Assembly (NCBI GenBank): GCA_036897445.1
Contig: JAYMTL010000073.1
Coordinates: 30,884-94,883, forward strand
Source: Pelargonium tetragonum
Taxonomy: Eukaryota; Streptophyta; Magnoliopsida; Geraniales; Geraniaceae
Reading direction: 5' to 3'
Length of the DNA stretch: 64,000 bases
Shown here: positions 1 through 11,751 of the stretch, one piece after another
How positions within the stretch are numbered: position 1 is the stretch's first letter
Layout: every line of letters starts with the position of its first letter
Translations under genes and position numbers: made by a program
Notes under the pieces: model-generated
What the model saw: the letters and a program-made list of their open reading frames with translations, nothing else
Databases searched by the model: none
What the model was told of the DNA's origin: nothing

Positions 1-2451
1 AAGACATGCATACAAAGGAACCTACTGGCACTTGTGGAATTCGGTATAGAATTGTCGACCGGCAGTTAGTTTAGGAATACATACGGAAAGTCCTTGACTA
101 TAAAAGCTGCAAAAATTCTTTTTACAAGGGGCGCCTTGGAAACAGGAGAAGTCTCTTTTTTAATATTCATAAAACTAGTAAATCCTAGTTTTAATCCATT
201 GTGGTACTTGATTATCATTCTATTTCTATGGAAAGTGGACTTTGATATTTTTATAAAGGTTTAATCCCCCGCTATGGGTCAGGTCCTTTATATCGGGGAA
301 AGAAGTAGCCAAAAAAACTTTATTAAAAATAAGATATCCCTCTAAACTCTAAAAAAATTCCGTATTCGATAAAATAAGCTTTCAACAAGTTTTTAGTAAG
401 AGTCTAGTACTTAGCAAATCAGGTTAAAGGGGGGTTTTTTACTGTTCGCATAATTAGCATAGTAAAAGAAGAAACCTAAGTAGATTTTCGTCAAATAAGC
501 TCCTAAGCAGAAAAGAGTACTGTTTATTATAGACTTTATTCTAATCTGCTGTTCAAGTTTCCCCGGAAATGCTTTCTATATTGTTGTAATTTAAACGGCA
601 ACCTTTATATTCTGGGTTGAGTAAGTTAGCTCTTAGTTTAAAAAGCATTTAGAATTTGCTGTGCATATTCAGTAGAGTCTCTTTTATCTCTTCGATTTAG
701 GATTTTCAATTTCCGTACAACGTAAAATAACGTTAGAAAGAATAGCGTGCCTTGATTATAGGAGTAAGGACTTCCTTTTTTATGAGTAGCTATGTATGAT
801 ACACCTGATTGTAGATATGTTAACCTTAAGAACTTTTTTAAGATAAAAAATTCAAGGATGCGTTTCGCTAATTGCATGCTATGCTAATAGAGTCTTCCCT
901 TTTTCTTTTTAGTTAGAATTTGTGAAACAATTACAATTTTTTAGAGTCGGGGTCTCCCTAAAATTAGAAGTTAGCAAAGAGTCTTTTATACAATTATACA
1001 ATAGCGTTTTTCGGATAGCATCCTCTATAATTATAGAAAAAGGAATTTTTAGAAATGCTTATAGCTTTCTCGGTGTTATAAATAGTAAGTAATTCGGGGC
1101 AATTTACGTATAATAAAACTCGCTGTTATGAACTGGTGGTGGTGTTATACTAAAAAGTTTGACTTGGAACTCCTAAGGGCTTACCTTCTAAAAAAGAGTA
1201 ATGCTCAAGACAGGGACAACTTATAAACAACTAATTAGTAATTAGTTAAAACGGGATTTTATAACAAGCTGGTTACCCTTAGGGTAATTGGTCTTTCATT
1301 GAGTACCCCCGTAGTTTTTACATATAAGAGCGCTCAAGAGTAAATAGTAATAGGTCCGACTAGAAAACACCAAATGAATGAAACTTTCTGCAAGCGATTT
1401 CTGACATTTTAGAAACCATCTACAAGAAAGGAATATAAGTACTTCAAAGAAAGAGGTCCCTAGCTAACAAATCTTGTGGTACTCAACTTCGACGGACTTC
1501 GTTTAAAGTATTAGGTCTCTCTCCTGCCTTACATAAGCCCTTTCAAAGAGCTTAAAATATAGAAGTGTAGGAATAGTGTCTCTTAAATTTATTTAATTCC
1601 CAAATATACGAGTCTTTTAACTATCTGACTTAAATACTTGCGGGTTTCTCAAAAAGTTAAGTGCGTTTAAAAAGGGTTTCGAGGAAATGTTTATACCTTA
1701 TTTATCTTTATTAAGTTCCTATCTTAGTATACCCACTAGTTTAAACCCTTTCTAGCTAGAACTTTAAAAAGACAAGAGTCCCTCTAATTCTAATTATATG
1801 GAAAACGAACTGAGGTGGATCTTTCTAAATCTTCTTCTTAACCCCTTTTACTTATCTGGATCCAGTTAAGTTTAATGTTACACTTTCTCTTCTTTTTAGT
1901 AAATGCGAGAATTTTCTATAATATTTATATCAATGCATGTAATTTTGGGTAACATGTCTACTGAAACTTTTGTAATTATTCTCTTTTTACAAGAGGGCAA
2001 GGTTTAAGCGCTCAGTGGGAAACAGGCAATTTACAACTATTAAACAAAAGTAAAATGAAACCCTAATCTATGCCAAAGGTCTCGTAAAGTAGATCCAGGA
2101 GTGCCTCTAAACTAAAAGAAAGAGGGATTTTATCAAAAGAGCGGTGAGATACAAAGTTTTATTGGTTGGTAAGGGAGTACCTGTTATTTAGAAAGGTAAA
2201 GTTGTCGTAAACCTTTGGTGTAATACAACTAGCAGATCTAACTTTTAATTTGTTTTGATAATTAAACTCATTAATAAATGAGAATGAGAGCGAATTACTA
2301 CGTAAAAAATGTAATGGGAGATACCTCCTCCCTTTTGGTATTTCACTTTTGAAAGTAAACCGATAAGCTAGCCTTTACTACTATATATTAAAAAGAGAAA
2401 GCCTTGTTTACATTCTAATTAAAGTTAGAGCAGTAAAGCGCCCGTTTTGAG
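1..2451. other. spacer, no gene recognised
   Basis: No recognisable coding, RNA or mobile-element signal. The longest open frame is 79 codons on the minus strand (638-877); it resembles no family known to me and is within chance length. The text is A/T-rich with short G/C tracts such as gagtcccct-like words and A- and T-runs. The first bases, around catgcatac, recur at 31259, but an 8-9 base match of this kind is expected by chance in a window this size. Confidence 0.5.
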
Positions 2452-2512
2452 ATAGGCACACAAGGGTTCGAACCCGTAGAATTCCAATTATAACTAGGTT
2501 ACAACCCATACC
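2452..2512. pseudogene. tRNA-like T-arm remnant
   Basis: GGGTTCGAACCC at 2463-2474 carries the universal T-loop consensus TTCGAAC, but the word is self-complementary, so the strand is undecided. Read on the minus strand, a 7-base loop TTGTAAC (anticodon GTA, Tyr, with U33 and A37) precedes it after a long variable region. Read on the plus strand, a TTTTGAG loop (anticodon TTG, Gln) precedes it. In neither reading do the outer T-stem pairs or an acceptor stem form. The 12-mer CAAGGGTTCGAA at 2461-2472 is repeated exactly at 50351-50362. I read this as a decayed or highly divergent tRNA gene. It could also be a chance palindrome. Confidence 0.3.
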
Positions 2513-2990
2513 ATACCTTATTTCCTACTCTTTTTTAATTTAAACCTTCCTTTGTCTATTTTTATAGCTATTTTCTATACAGGGTTTCTTGAAAAGGAAG
2601 GGCCTTAAAACTTGTACTAATGGAATAATTTAGGATTAATATCTTTAGTTGTTACCTATTTGTGAAATAACCTTAACTTACGATAAGATATCATGACAAA
2701 AAAATCTTTTCTTTTATACTACAAAAGAGGTTTCCTACGATAATTCCATAAATTCCTTACTTTCAAATTACCTTTGATCAATTAATTACTTTCCTGCAAG
2801 CCCGTAAAAGAGAAAGGATTTGAGTTTACAAAAGAATTAGAACAATGCTAAAGTTTATATCTAGGCTGCCTTGCTGTTTGGGTATCTGATAAGGGGTTTT
2901 TTTTAGGCTTCTTTTATATATTTCTGGAATTGCTTGCTTTTAGGGATACGGAAAGAAGTGCAATCTAAACTATAATATATAACCCAATAC
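2513..2990. other. spacer, nothing seen
   Basis: A/T-rich text with no open frame of note, no clear repeat and no RNA motif, up to the edge of the first compositional island. Confidence 0.5.
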
Positions 2991-3780
2991 AATATAAAAC
3001 AACTACTATAAGACGTAAGCGACAATATAGAACCCTAGTACAGGTATTGTAATCTATCTCTATAGTTATAACTCCTAAGCAATAAGCCCCTATTCCTATA
3101 GCGCTTGCTCTTGCCTCTCTTATTTACTTACTGCTATAGCTCCTTAAGAAATAAGCCAAACAACTAAGTCAACTAAGAAAACAAGTAAGCCGGGGAAGTC
3201 AGTAACTCCTGCTCATAAAGCAAGAAGCAAATCTGGGTCAATATCAATAGAAGATGGGTGTCATAGAGCATGCATACATATTTTAACAACTACTAATACT
3301 ACGCATTACCTCTGTTACACTGCAGTCGGGGGTAGAGACTTACCTCTTATTCCCTTTAGGCCATATACTCCCGATAAAGACATAGCACAATAGTAATACC
3401 CCTTAGATCAATTAGCACTATCTCTTAATGTAACAATTAGAACTACTAACATAAGAACTATAAATATACTTTACATTAACAAAAGCTACAATTAAGTAAG
3501 TAAAGTAAGTCCAGGCAACAAGAACACAAAGACACTAGCTCCAGCAAGAATCTAGCTAGGACCCATAGGCATAAGATAGGTATAGCTCATCATAAGCAAG
3601 TCCGTAAGATAAGAAAGAAAAAGCCAAAGAAAGAGTTTGTCCCTAACGTGTGTAAGTGGCACGCGTATAAAAGAAATTAGTAAGAAGAAGTAGATACTGA
3701 TACAGAATAGTTAGGCTGCAAATACAAGAAAAGAAGCTTAGCCTTAGGGAAGGGTTACATTCAAGTATTTCCGCTATATT
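2991..3780 (+). repeat. compositional island A
   Basis: About 790 bp whose texture differs from its surroundings. It is dense in short words such as aactacta, ataag, agtaag and ctag, and poor in the A-run/GG...CC/T-run clusters seen elsewhere. It contains one island element (3221-3345). Similar islands lie at 22975-23790 (same orientation) and 59131-59960 (inverted), sharing several blocks. There is no open frame of length, so coding is unlikely in the standard code. It may be an inserted segment, a decayed mobile element or a non-coding transcript. The edges are set by eye and are uncertain by about 50 bp. Confidence 0.45.
3221..3345 (+). repeat. island element, copy A
   Basis: Blocks in order: CAAGAAGCAAAT (3221-3232), a GGGTGTCATAGAGCATGCAT-like stretch (3256-3275), CATTACCTC (3304-3312) and CAGTCGGG (3323-3330). 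The first, second and fourth blocks recur in the same order in the inverted copy near 59.5 kb. The second to fourth recur at 23.7 kb. Sequence between the blocks has diverged, so this is an old family or one whose blocks are held by function. Confidence 0.5.
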
Positions 3781-3787
3781 AACTAAA

Positions 3788-3805
3788 TTTTATATATATA
3801 TATTA
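3788..3805. repeat. (TA)n microsatellite
   Basis: An alternating T/A run of about 16 bases sits just right of island A. A second run is at 62974-62987. Simple-sequence DNA; no function is implied. Confidence 0.7.
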
Positions 3806-6800
3806 TGAGGAGCCTGGAGCTGGGATTTTTAAAGGCAGTGAGATTTTTAGAAGGGCTTCTATCCACGAAAGTGCTACAAGTTTTAGAGTGTTTCCTCGGC
3901 TTTAGCGGGGTTGTTATTTCCTGCGCCTCGCGTTTAAATTCAGTTAACGAATAAAGAAGAGCTGTAAATCTAAGAAATTGGGAAAATAAGAAGCTGCCAA
4001 AATAAAAACTTAGGGAATAAACAAGAAAGATTTTCTATTCAGTTGGGTAAGTACTAAAATTTTGATTAATAAAGGGCATTGAACCCCGGTAGCATTATAA
4101 ATAATAGCAGTCGAAACCGCGGAATAGATTCGGTTTAGGAAGTTTTCCTTCTTTTTAAGAGCTAGTTAAAACTCGGAGTTGTATGAATATTAAGTAAGGA
4201 TAACCCCTGCCTCTAAGTTAATGCAGTGTCCTTAGTAAATAGTATCGTAGGAGATTCCAGTATATATGAGTAATCAAACCACCAAAAATGAAGTTACAAA
4301 ACAGAGATAAAAAAGATCCCTCATTTAGTACTCTTTTTTAAAATGAAAGTCAAATCGAATTTAGCTAATACTTATTTTCTTTCGTTGGATACAATACTTA
4401 GTATAAAATCTCTCGTAGCAATTCAGTTACTGAAAAACTAAACTAGAAGAAGGCTAATAAAAAAATAGAGTTCAATTTAAAATACCAAGCACTCGTATAA
4501 ATAAAGTAAACTAAGAAACTACATAAAAGGAACCCTCTATACAAGGCCCCTCTATATTGCGGAGTACTCTCCGGCTCTAGTATTAGTCGATAAACTGTAA
4601 AAGTTTCGTTTCTTAATCTACTGAAGTATTGTATATCAATAAACCTGTTAAGGAGGATTTTGAGGCGGGTGACTTGTATTATTTACTAGAAAGTTCCCTT
4701 GTTATATCAACCGAATCCTATGTGTTACGTTTTTCTTGCACTATTGTCTTGTCCCAAAAGTTATCCTTTGTTTTGTAATGTACGAAATTCGTATTAAAGT
4801 TTCGCTGTTAAACACAAAAAGCCCCGGGTAAAAACGTTATACCCGGGAAAGTTGAAATTAATAAGTTAAAGCTTTTTTTGTGAATTCCCATCTGTTTTGA
4901 ATTCTCCGTTTTACAGAGGATTCCCCAGTCTTCCCGGAAAGTTTATTATAAAAGAATTAGCCTTCCATATGTGTGGGTATTCCTTACTTCAGTTTAGAAA
5001 GATAAATCAAATAGAGTCAAAATATAGCTCTAGTTTTACAAGTGCGGGTATTTCTAGTATAAAAGGGAGATAAACAAATCAAAGGGGCTGCCTAGGAGTT
5101 CTTTTCTTAAGTTCGAAACGAAAAATGAGCCTCCTAAGAATTCTGTAAATAAAGGAAAATTGTGTTGACAGAAAGGATATAATGCATTGAAAAAAGAGCA
5201 CGTTCTTTGTTTATTTGTAATTGCTTACTAGCACATTTTGGCATACGAAAGACAGAGGTTTTCCTTGAGTGTACCGTTCATTTTGTCTTACCTAAAAGGG
5301 TCCGGCGGGAGATACTCCTAGGTCGACTTAATTATAAAGGTTTTAAAGTTTACTTTAAAGTAAAGAAGACCCTTCCTGCGACTTTTTTAGCTCCGTCTAA
5401 TCTATAAATAGGGAGTCCCAAAAAGAAAAACTTAGAGAAAGTGATAGAGTAACTAGATACATCTAGAGAAATTTTAGTAAAAGGAATACCAAATTGAAAT
5501 TGACACTTAGCAGGGTTTAATTCAAAAAGAAATCCACAGAGAAGCTGTTCCCAATACACTAAAAGTACAACACCCTTGCTAATTTCTAAATTCTACTTAG
5601 AAGTAATTGCGACTATAATTTTGGGTTCAAAGGGCAACTAAAACTAAAAAGAAAACAAGTTCTATAGAAAAAAGATTCAAAGGGGCCCTAAGGATTTTCC
5701 CAGAAAAAGTACAAAACCTATTTGATTGAACTTTAACTAAATTTCGTTATATAAAATTTTATTGTAGAGTAGGGAATCTTGTTCCCCAGTTAAGCTATAT
5801 TTTTTGTGTTCTTTTTACTAGCCCAGATTTTGCAAATTCAAAGCCTTGTAGTCGAAGGGTTATCCCTAGAACTAAACTATTACTACGTCTTCAATTCCAC
5901 TTTAATTCTAAAAATTATGGGGGCCTCTATGCTATTACTTTTCTTAGGAGATACCTCCATACTAAATTCAAATAAAGCAGTGAGGCTGCGCTTTTGACCT
6001 TTCTAGGACCGGTCGGCCTATAATTAGGAAGGATCTGTCAGAAGCTGTACTAGGAATTCTTTTGCAAGGAGTTTTCCAGAGCTACTACTATCAAAGGTTG
6101 GCTCGTAAGTCTTGGATTGAGGTTGTAAACGCGTGTTAAATCCACAAAATTCTTGGTATCCCATATTTTTTATCCTGTTCTTTACAAGTAATCCTGGGCC
6201 TTATAAGCTCAAGTTTGTCTATTAGATTGAGAGTCCCCCTAAATTAGCTCCCTTTTTCATTCTAATTTTGTTTTGTTTGTAAAATTTTAGCACTTTTAAC
6301 ATATTAAATATAAGCGCTCGCTCTTTTCCCAGGAAAAAAGCGGGGATATTTTACATCCGAAGCTTTTAGAGTCAATATTCCCTACAGAATTTTCCTTCTA
6401 TTTGTAAAGGTTTTTTAGATTGCCTATTTGCTACGAGAAAAGAAGAAATATACCTTAATAATAACTAAAATAACGCTCCTTAAGAACAAAAAAATCTAAC
6501 TTTCAATACAGGAAATTCAAAGTTAACAAAGAACATAGATCCGATTAGAACACTTTTGTCTAGGGTACCTTCACGACGAACTAAAGAGTTTGATTTAAAA
6601 CGCCCACCTTTACTTTAAACTTTAAAAGGAAATTGTACTCTAAAAAGCCCTTTTGCTTCTCTATATCAGCTAGCGAAGTATTCCGGAGTCAAAAATATGC
6701 CTAGGGTTTCTAATCTAAGCAGCTTGTGCTATTAAGTGCTTTCTATGGAATGGAGTTTTAAGGTTAAGGTTGTGTAAATCCCGACGTTTATCTTGTTGCA

Positions 6801-8839
6801 GAATTTTCTATTTTGATTTGAGGAATTTAATTAAAAGTATAAAACTTCCGACAGTGCTTTGTAATTGCTTTTTTGTTACAGATTCTTAGAAGACTTTTTG
6901 AAGCTGCCGCTGCCTAAGTTCGTAAGTAAGATTTTTTATAATTAGGAAGACCCTATTCTTGGAGTCAAAGAGGTAAGAATTTGACTTTTAAATACTCCTT
7001 TACTGTAACGAGATTTAAATAAAAATACCAATTACTGATATTTCGCAATGGAGTTCCAAATCCATTTTCCTCTGAATTAAATAGGCAGCTGGGTGGGGAA
7101 TAGTTTTAACAATTATAGAAAGAATTGCAGTTACCCCTTTAGGCTAGCCTGTAAAAAGGACCCTAGCGGCCGTCTCTTGTTAACTTTATTAACGGATATC
7201 TCTTAGAATTTTTAAAAAAGACTTTGTGGATAGACAAGACCTTTTCCCTTTAAAAGCTCTTATATTCCTTAATTGGTAGAGGTTTGATGAGTTGCCTTAA
7301 GATCTAAAGAATACTCTATTTATTCATGCGTTCAGAAAGCCTTAATTTAGCGTAGACTATGACAAAAAGTAAGCAAGTCCTCTTTTTTTAATAAAGAAAA
7401 GGGCTCCAAATATAAGTAATAAAGCGAGGGTTTGTGAAACAGAAAGAGTAATTATAAGAAGTTTCCTTTGTACGAGTTATTTAGGAGAGCTTAGCCCTAA
7501 TCTATTAAATGTTGGATATTCTTTTTGAGATAGAAAAAACTTTAAGGTTTGACAAGATAAAGCTCAGGAAAAGAAGAAACTCTTCTATTAAAAGTCTTAA
7601 TTCTAATACCCCTTTTTGTATTTGTAGCTACACCCAGTCAATAACTAAATAGGGCCCCGCCTGCTGGATTTGCTAACTTTCATTTCCTTTTTTGTAGCTA
7701 AAACTCGTATTAATTTATAAGGAGTGGTCTAATTCTGCAAGAGATTCTTATGTAATGTAGGCTATCTCTTTATTTAGGGTTATATATATAAAGCCCCAAC
7801 TAAACAAAATAGAGCATACTTTAATGTACTCTTAGTAGAAATGCAATGACACAACCCATACTGCTTGACCCGAGCTTCCTTGCTTCCTTTTTAGTAACTT
7901 AGCTAAGAATCTTAAAGGAAAAAAGAATTGACTTGAAAAGCAATGTGCAATTAGTAGTTAAGCGTTTAAGAAATGTCCGTGCCTAGGAATGCAGAGAAGG
8001 CTCGTATAATCCAAGAATGTTTTTTTTTCTGTATACCCAAACTTATCTTAAGCACGGGCTAAAATTTTCTCCTCTTGACTTAAAAAGTTTTTCTATGTAC
8101 TGTACAAGGGTCCTTATATATAACTTATGAAAGATTATAATCTCAGGGTTCCCTAACAAAACAAGAGTGTGGTCATAGATTGAGGCATTATAAAATACTA
8201 ACTGTAGCACCTAACCGTGTAAGGATACTATAATTCCTGTACTTAACTTAAAAAATAAGCCCTATTTCAATACAGCAAATACACTATAGCACTATAGAAT
8301 GAGTAGCCTGTAAAATTGGGCATAAGTTACATATTTATATAAATTAAAAAGGGGCTTTCTCTTAAATAAATTCTGTGTATTCGCAAGGAGTTAGTAAAAT
8401 AGGTACATAGTAATAAGTCTAAGGATTGTCGCGTATAACATATAAGAATATAAGAAGAGTCTTATTCCTTTAGTAGAAATCCGCGAAACGTGAGTCCTTT
8501 TATTTATTAAGAACTCAATAAAAACAACTGAGCTTTTTCTTTTTCATAAAGACAGGGATTTACTTAGGCAAACGAAGTTTAAACCAATAAAAATTGATTT
8601 TAAACTTTTAAACACGTTAGTTATTACAGTTTTATTTATTAAAAAAAGGTTGAGGCAAGAATTTCTACTTCGATTATTGTCCGCAAATAAGAGTGCTTAA
8701 TTAAAGAGAGTTCCAAAAAAAACTTCTATAACAAGTTATGAAATTACCTATATGACAAAAAATCCAGTCTTCTCGGTCGGAAAGCTTGTAAAGTACAGCA
8801 AACCGTAATTATCAATTACCCCTGTTGGGATCCTGCAAT
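3791..8839. other. spacer with small frames only
   Basis: Five kb with no supported gene. Short frames at 5207-5407 (66 codons, plus), 5350-5559 (69, minus) and 5806-5997 (63, plus) are within chance length. The last is hydrophobic (a run of L, I, F and V with a Leu-rich segment near residues 43-48), but matches no organellar membrane subunit I could recognise. A strong GC hairpin at 4823-4847 is listed separately. Confidence 0.5.
4823..4847. other. GC-rich hairpin, 8-bp stem
   Basis: CCCGGGTA (4823-4830) pairs perfectly with TACCCGGG (4840-4847) around a 9-base loop, AAAACGTTA. Six of the eight pairs are G-C, which makes this one of the most stable local structures in the window. It is followed by aaagttg, not a T-run, so it is not a standard intrinsic terminator. 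It could be an RNA-processing or 3'-end hairpin, or one of the short GC clusters scattered through this DNA. Confidence 0.6.
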
Positions 8840-8905
8840 TCTATGTTATAGCAAAAGTCCTGTTGACCTAAAACCTTGGGTTCGAATCTAATAGTTTAAT
8901 CTATA
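8840..8905 (+). pseudogene. tRNA-like T-arm remnant
   Basis: TTGGG-TTCGAAT-CTAAT at about 8876-8892 has the T-loop consensus on the plus strand. The T-stem is incomplete: one extra C after the loop would give TTGGG/CCTAA, a fully paired stem with one wobble. Upstream, at about 8861-8869, a CTGTTGA loop would read anticodon GTT (Asn), but its stem does not pair. No acceptor stem is visible. Either a decayed tRNA or chance. Confidence 0.25.
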
Positions 8906-10396
8906 TTGGAAGAATTTTCTATATAATGTGAGGCAATCTGTGCATATATAGTATCAATCGGTAGTTAAGTTAAATAGTTAAAGTCTAAAATTTTTGAGTT
9001 TATGCTTTTATCCAGCCAGACTGACTTTTTCTTCAAAATTCTCTAAAGTGAAGTACGAGATAAATTCCTTTATCTGAAGGAAAGAATACAATATATTTCT
9101 TAATCAAAACTATTCTAAGCCAACCCTCCAAAAATTTAGATTCATATTGTGTGTGTCTGAGGACCTATTTTTTAGAGTTGGCGGCGTACACTTTGGCACA
9201 ATAAAATTAGGACTAAATAAAAGAATGTATAAAGTGATATAAACCCAGGAGGCCCCCTTATTCTACAGAAAAGGTACTCCTTAAAAAGCTATTTCAATAA
9301 AAGGAACCCTTAATAAAATAATAATTGATATGAACTGGCTTAATCTTAATATAAGGTGCTAGTCCTAAAGTTACTTTTATAACCCTTTTCCTGCTTTCTA
9401 AGCTATAAATAACTTCTTGACAAAGATAGGGAGAGTTTGAACACGCATATTTATTACTAGACCCGGTTTAAAAGAATTATTAGTCGGTAGGAAATCCTTT
9501 TTAATTCTAGGGTACAGCCAAATTCCTAATTAATTTATCTTAAAATAAGGAGTACCCTGCTAAAATAGGGGAAATATCATTCTATATACTATCATACATA
9601 TAAAGCTAAACCTAAGTGGATATTCTAAAGTAAAGTCTGTAGCTTGGAGTGGGAGTACGTAAGGATTCTGAATAGACAAACTTCAATAAATAAGAGGAAT
9701 AACCTACGTTTAAATAAACAAAGGCTTTTGCAAAAAAGGGAACCCTTCAGGATAACCCAAACAAAAGGAGTTTTTTCCGAAAAACTCAAAAAGTTCTCCT
9801 GTAGATTAAAGTCACCCTTAACTTAATATTTATCAAATTCCTAAAATATTGCTAAGAATATAGTAAGGCACTTTCCAAAATTGAACTTATTAAGATACTT
9901 GTTTTAATAAAGCAGTGCGCGTCGATGGCATAAAAAGGAAAAAGTTCTTTTATAATGACTTCTAAAAGGACTTACTCCAGCAGAGTATTTGGCCAGTATT
10001 CCTAAAAGGTTAGACTCCTGTTTCCCTATAAAAAAAATTGTGCAAGTGCTGATAATATATAATCCAAAGTATAGGTAGGGATATGCCGAGCTGAGGAAAA
10101 ATTCTTAGTTAAGTAATTTGGAAATTCTAGAGCTGATAGCATTAGCTCTTAAGATAACAAGGTAAACCGAAGTCAATAAAAAAGCTTTAAGTATAGGAAA
10201 AGTAGACTCGCGTATCGCGTGTGGGTTGCTATTTCTATAACTTTTTTATAAAATGTTATAGTACTTAGTATCCCCCAAGCTCTCTTTATAGTACTGAACC
10301 CAGATGAAGAAAAGTATACAAGCTAAATTCAAGGCACTCCCGTAGGGCAATCTCCCATAAATTCAGAATTTTAAAGGGTTTTCGGCCTCCTATCCT

Positions 10397-10411
10397 TTTG
10401 CGGTCCGCAAA
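10397..10411. other. 15-base perfect odd palindrome
   Basis: TTTGCGG, a central T, then CCGCAAA. As DNA it is a symmetric site; as RNA the arms are too close to fold without opening the centre. It may be a protein-binding site or a GC cluster. No gene lies close by to give context. Confidence 0.5.
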
Positions 10412-10891
10412 TACTAAGTGTAAGATTTTTTAATTACCTCCCTTGGTAACCGCGCCTTTAAAACAGGTATGACACTCAGGTTTCGTACTTTAAGCGTTAC
10501 TAGAGCCCCCGTTTTGAACCTTCCGTATCTTATTTAGTTTGTATGATTCCATTCGGGAGTTACCCGCCTAAAATTTCCTGTCATAAAGTATCCCCAACCT
10601 GTCTCCTATTAGTACAAAACAACTTAAGCGTGGTAAAAAGAAATGTGAGTCTAAATACCCCCACCCAGGAAGAAATACCTAAGTTCTATAACAGGAATCT
10701 CCTTCCTGGATTCAAAATTTCTTCTACGAAAAAGTATAACTCCTTCTCAACTAAAATTACAATCTCTAGTTAGTCTATATTTACTCTCTATAAACGAGCG
10801 GCCCTTATCGTGTTTTGTATTATAACAAGTTAAATTGGTGTTATCCTGGAAGTAAGCTCTACCTGCAAAAACTTAGTATTGATAGATTGCT

Positions 10892-10905
10892 TTAATTACA
10901 TTACC
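10892..10905 (-). repeat. 14-base motif, copy 1
   Basis: TTAATTACATTACC, i.e. GGTAATGTAATTAA on the minus strand. One of eight copies; chance expectation for this exact word in the window is about 0.003. This copy is exact and is flanked as aaGGTAATGTAATTAAag. Confidence 0.7.
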
Positions 10906-11412
10906 TTGTTCAAGTAAATAATTCAGAATTTTGTTTAAAAAATCTTTATTACATTTTTATACAAGTTAAGGAATACGTTCCGCTGCGTAATTTTTAGTTC
11001 AAAAGGAGACTCACGGGTGCTAGCTAGGCACAAGGAAATCCGTAAATTGTTGAAGCAAGGATTTCTCTTTCATTTTCGAGTGGGGTTTTTTAGCTTTTCT
11101 AAGTTATAATAAGAGGCATTTTTTAGTAAAGAAGGAAGTAAGGGTACCTTTTAGTTATGTCACAAAGAGTGTTCCCACTTTTCCTGTATACGGTTTCTTA
11201 TTTTATCCCTTTTTTATTTTCTTTATCGAGTTAACTAGGGAAGCTCTTAAGGAAAAGGGCTGAGCTATAAATTCTAAATATAGTACGTTGAAATTGGAAT
11301 CTCCTATGCATACTGAATCTAGTTTTGGAATGATAGACGGGCTTCAAAAACTTTTTTTTTAGTAGTTGTTTGTTTACTATACTATATTTAGTTTCCTTAA
11401 GCTAAAGTCTTT

Positions 11413-11751
11413 TTGTTAGCATTGATAAATAGAAGAATATCAAAACGGGTCCATAAATTAGGTTATAGCAAATTTCATTTTAGGAAAAGGCAATTCGTTA
11501 TGCACAAGGTTCGAGTACCCTCTATCTGTTCTACTAGTTTCCTTTTAAGAAATTTTCTTAAATTTTTATTTAAGGATAATTCCAGACTTCTTACTCCCAA
11601 CGAATTCCTCAACACTAGAAACAAAAGGGGCTTGATCTTTATTTTGAGACTTTCGCGACCCTTAGCTAGAAAAAGCGTTGACCAGGCATTCTTGTTTTCC
11701 GATTGTATAAACCTGCAATACCTGTATTTTCAAAGGTATTTAAATAAGTAA
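11413..11751 (+). CDS. longest open frame, product unknown
   Basis: 112 codons with a TTG start. The product would be strongly basic, with many Arg and Lys in the first 30 residues, then mixed Phe/Leu-rich stretches. I see no zinc finger, nuclease, maturase or ribosomal-protein motif. No ribosome-binding site or promoter is evident, and no ATG gives a frame of comparable length. Because chance alone should give one frame of about this length in a window of this size and composition, it is most likely not a gene. It is listed only as the best single frame. Confidence 0.1.
   Translation: MLALINRRISKRVHKLGYSKFHFRKRQFVMHKVRVPSICSTSFLLRNFLKFLFKDNSRLLTPNEFLNTRNKRGLIFILRLSRPLARKSVDQAFLFSDCINLQYLYFQRYLNK

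Noticed and set aside
4108-4135. AGCAGTCGAAACCGCGGAATA resembling the 530 loop of small-subunit rRNA
   Set aside because: The GCCGCGGTAA core is interrupted by extra bases and no other 16S-like block is near. No decoding-site sequence is found in the window.
5806-5997. 63-codon hydrophobic frame that might be an nad4L-like or atp9-like protein
   Set aside because: No conserved acidic residue pattern or Gly-rich helix fits. T-rich DNA gives hydrophobic frames by default, and the length is within chance.
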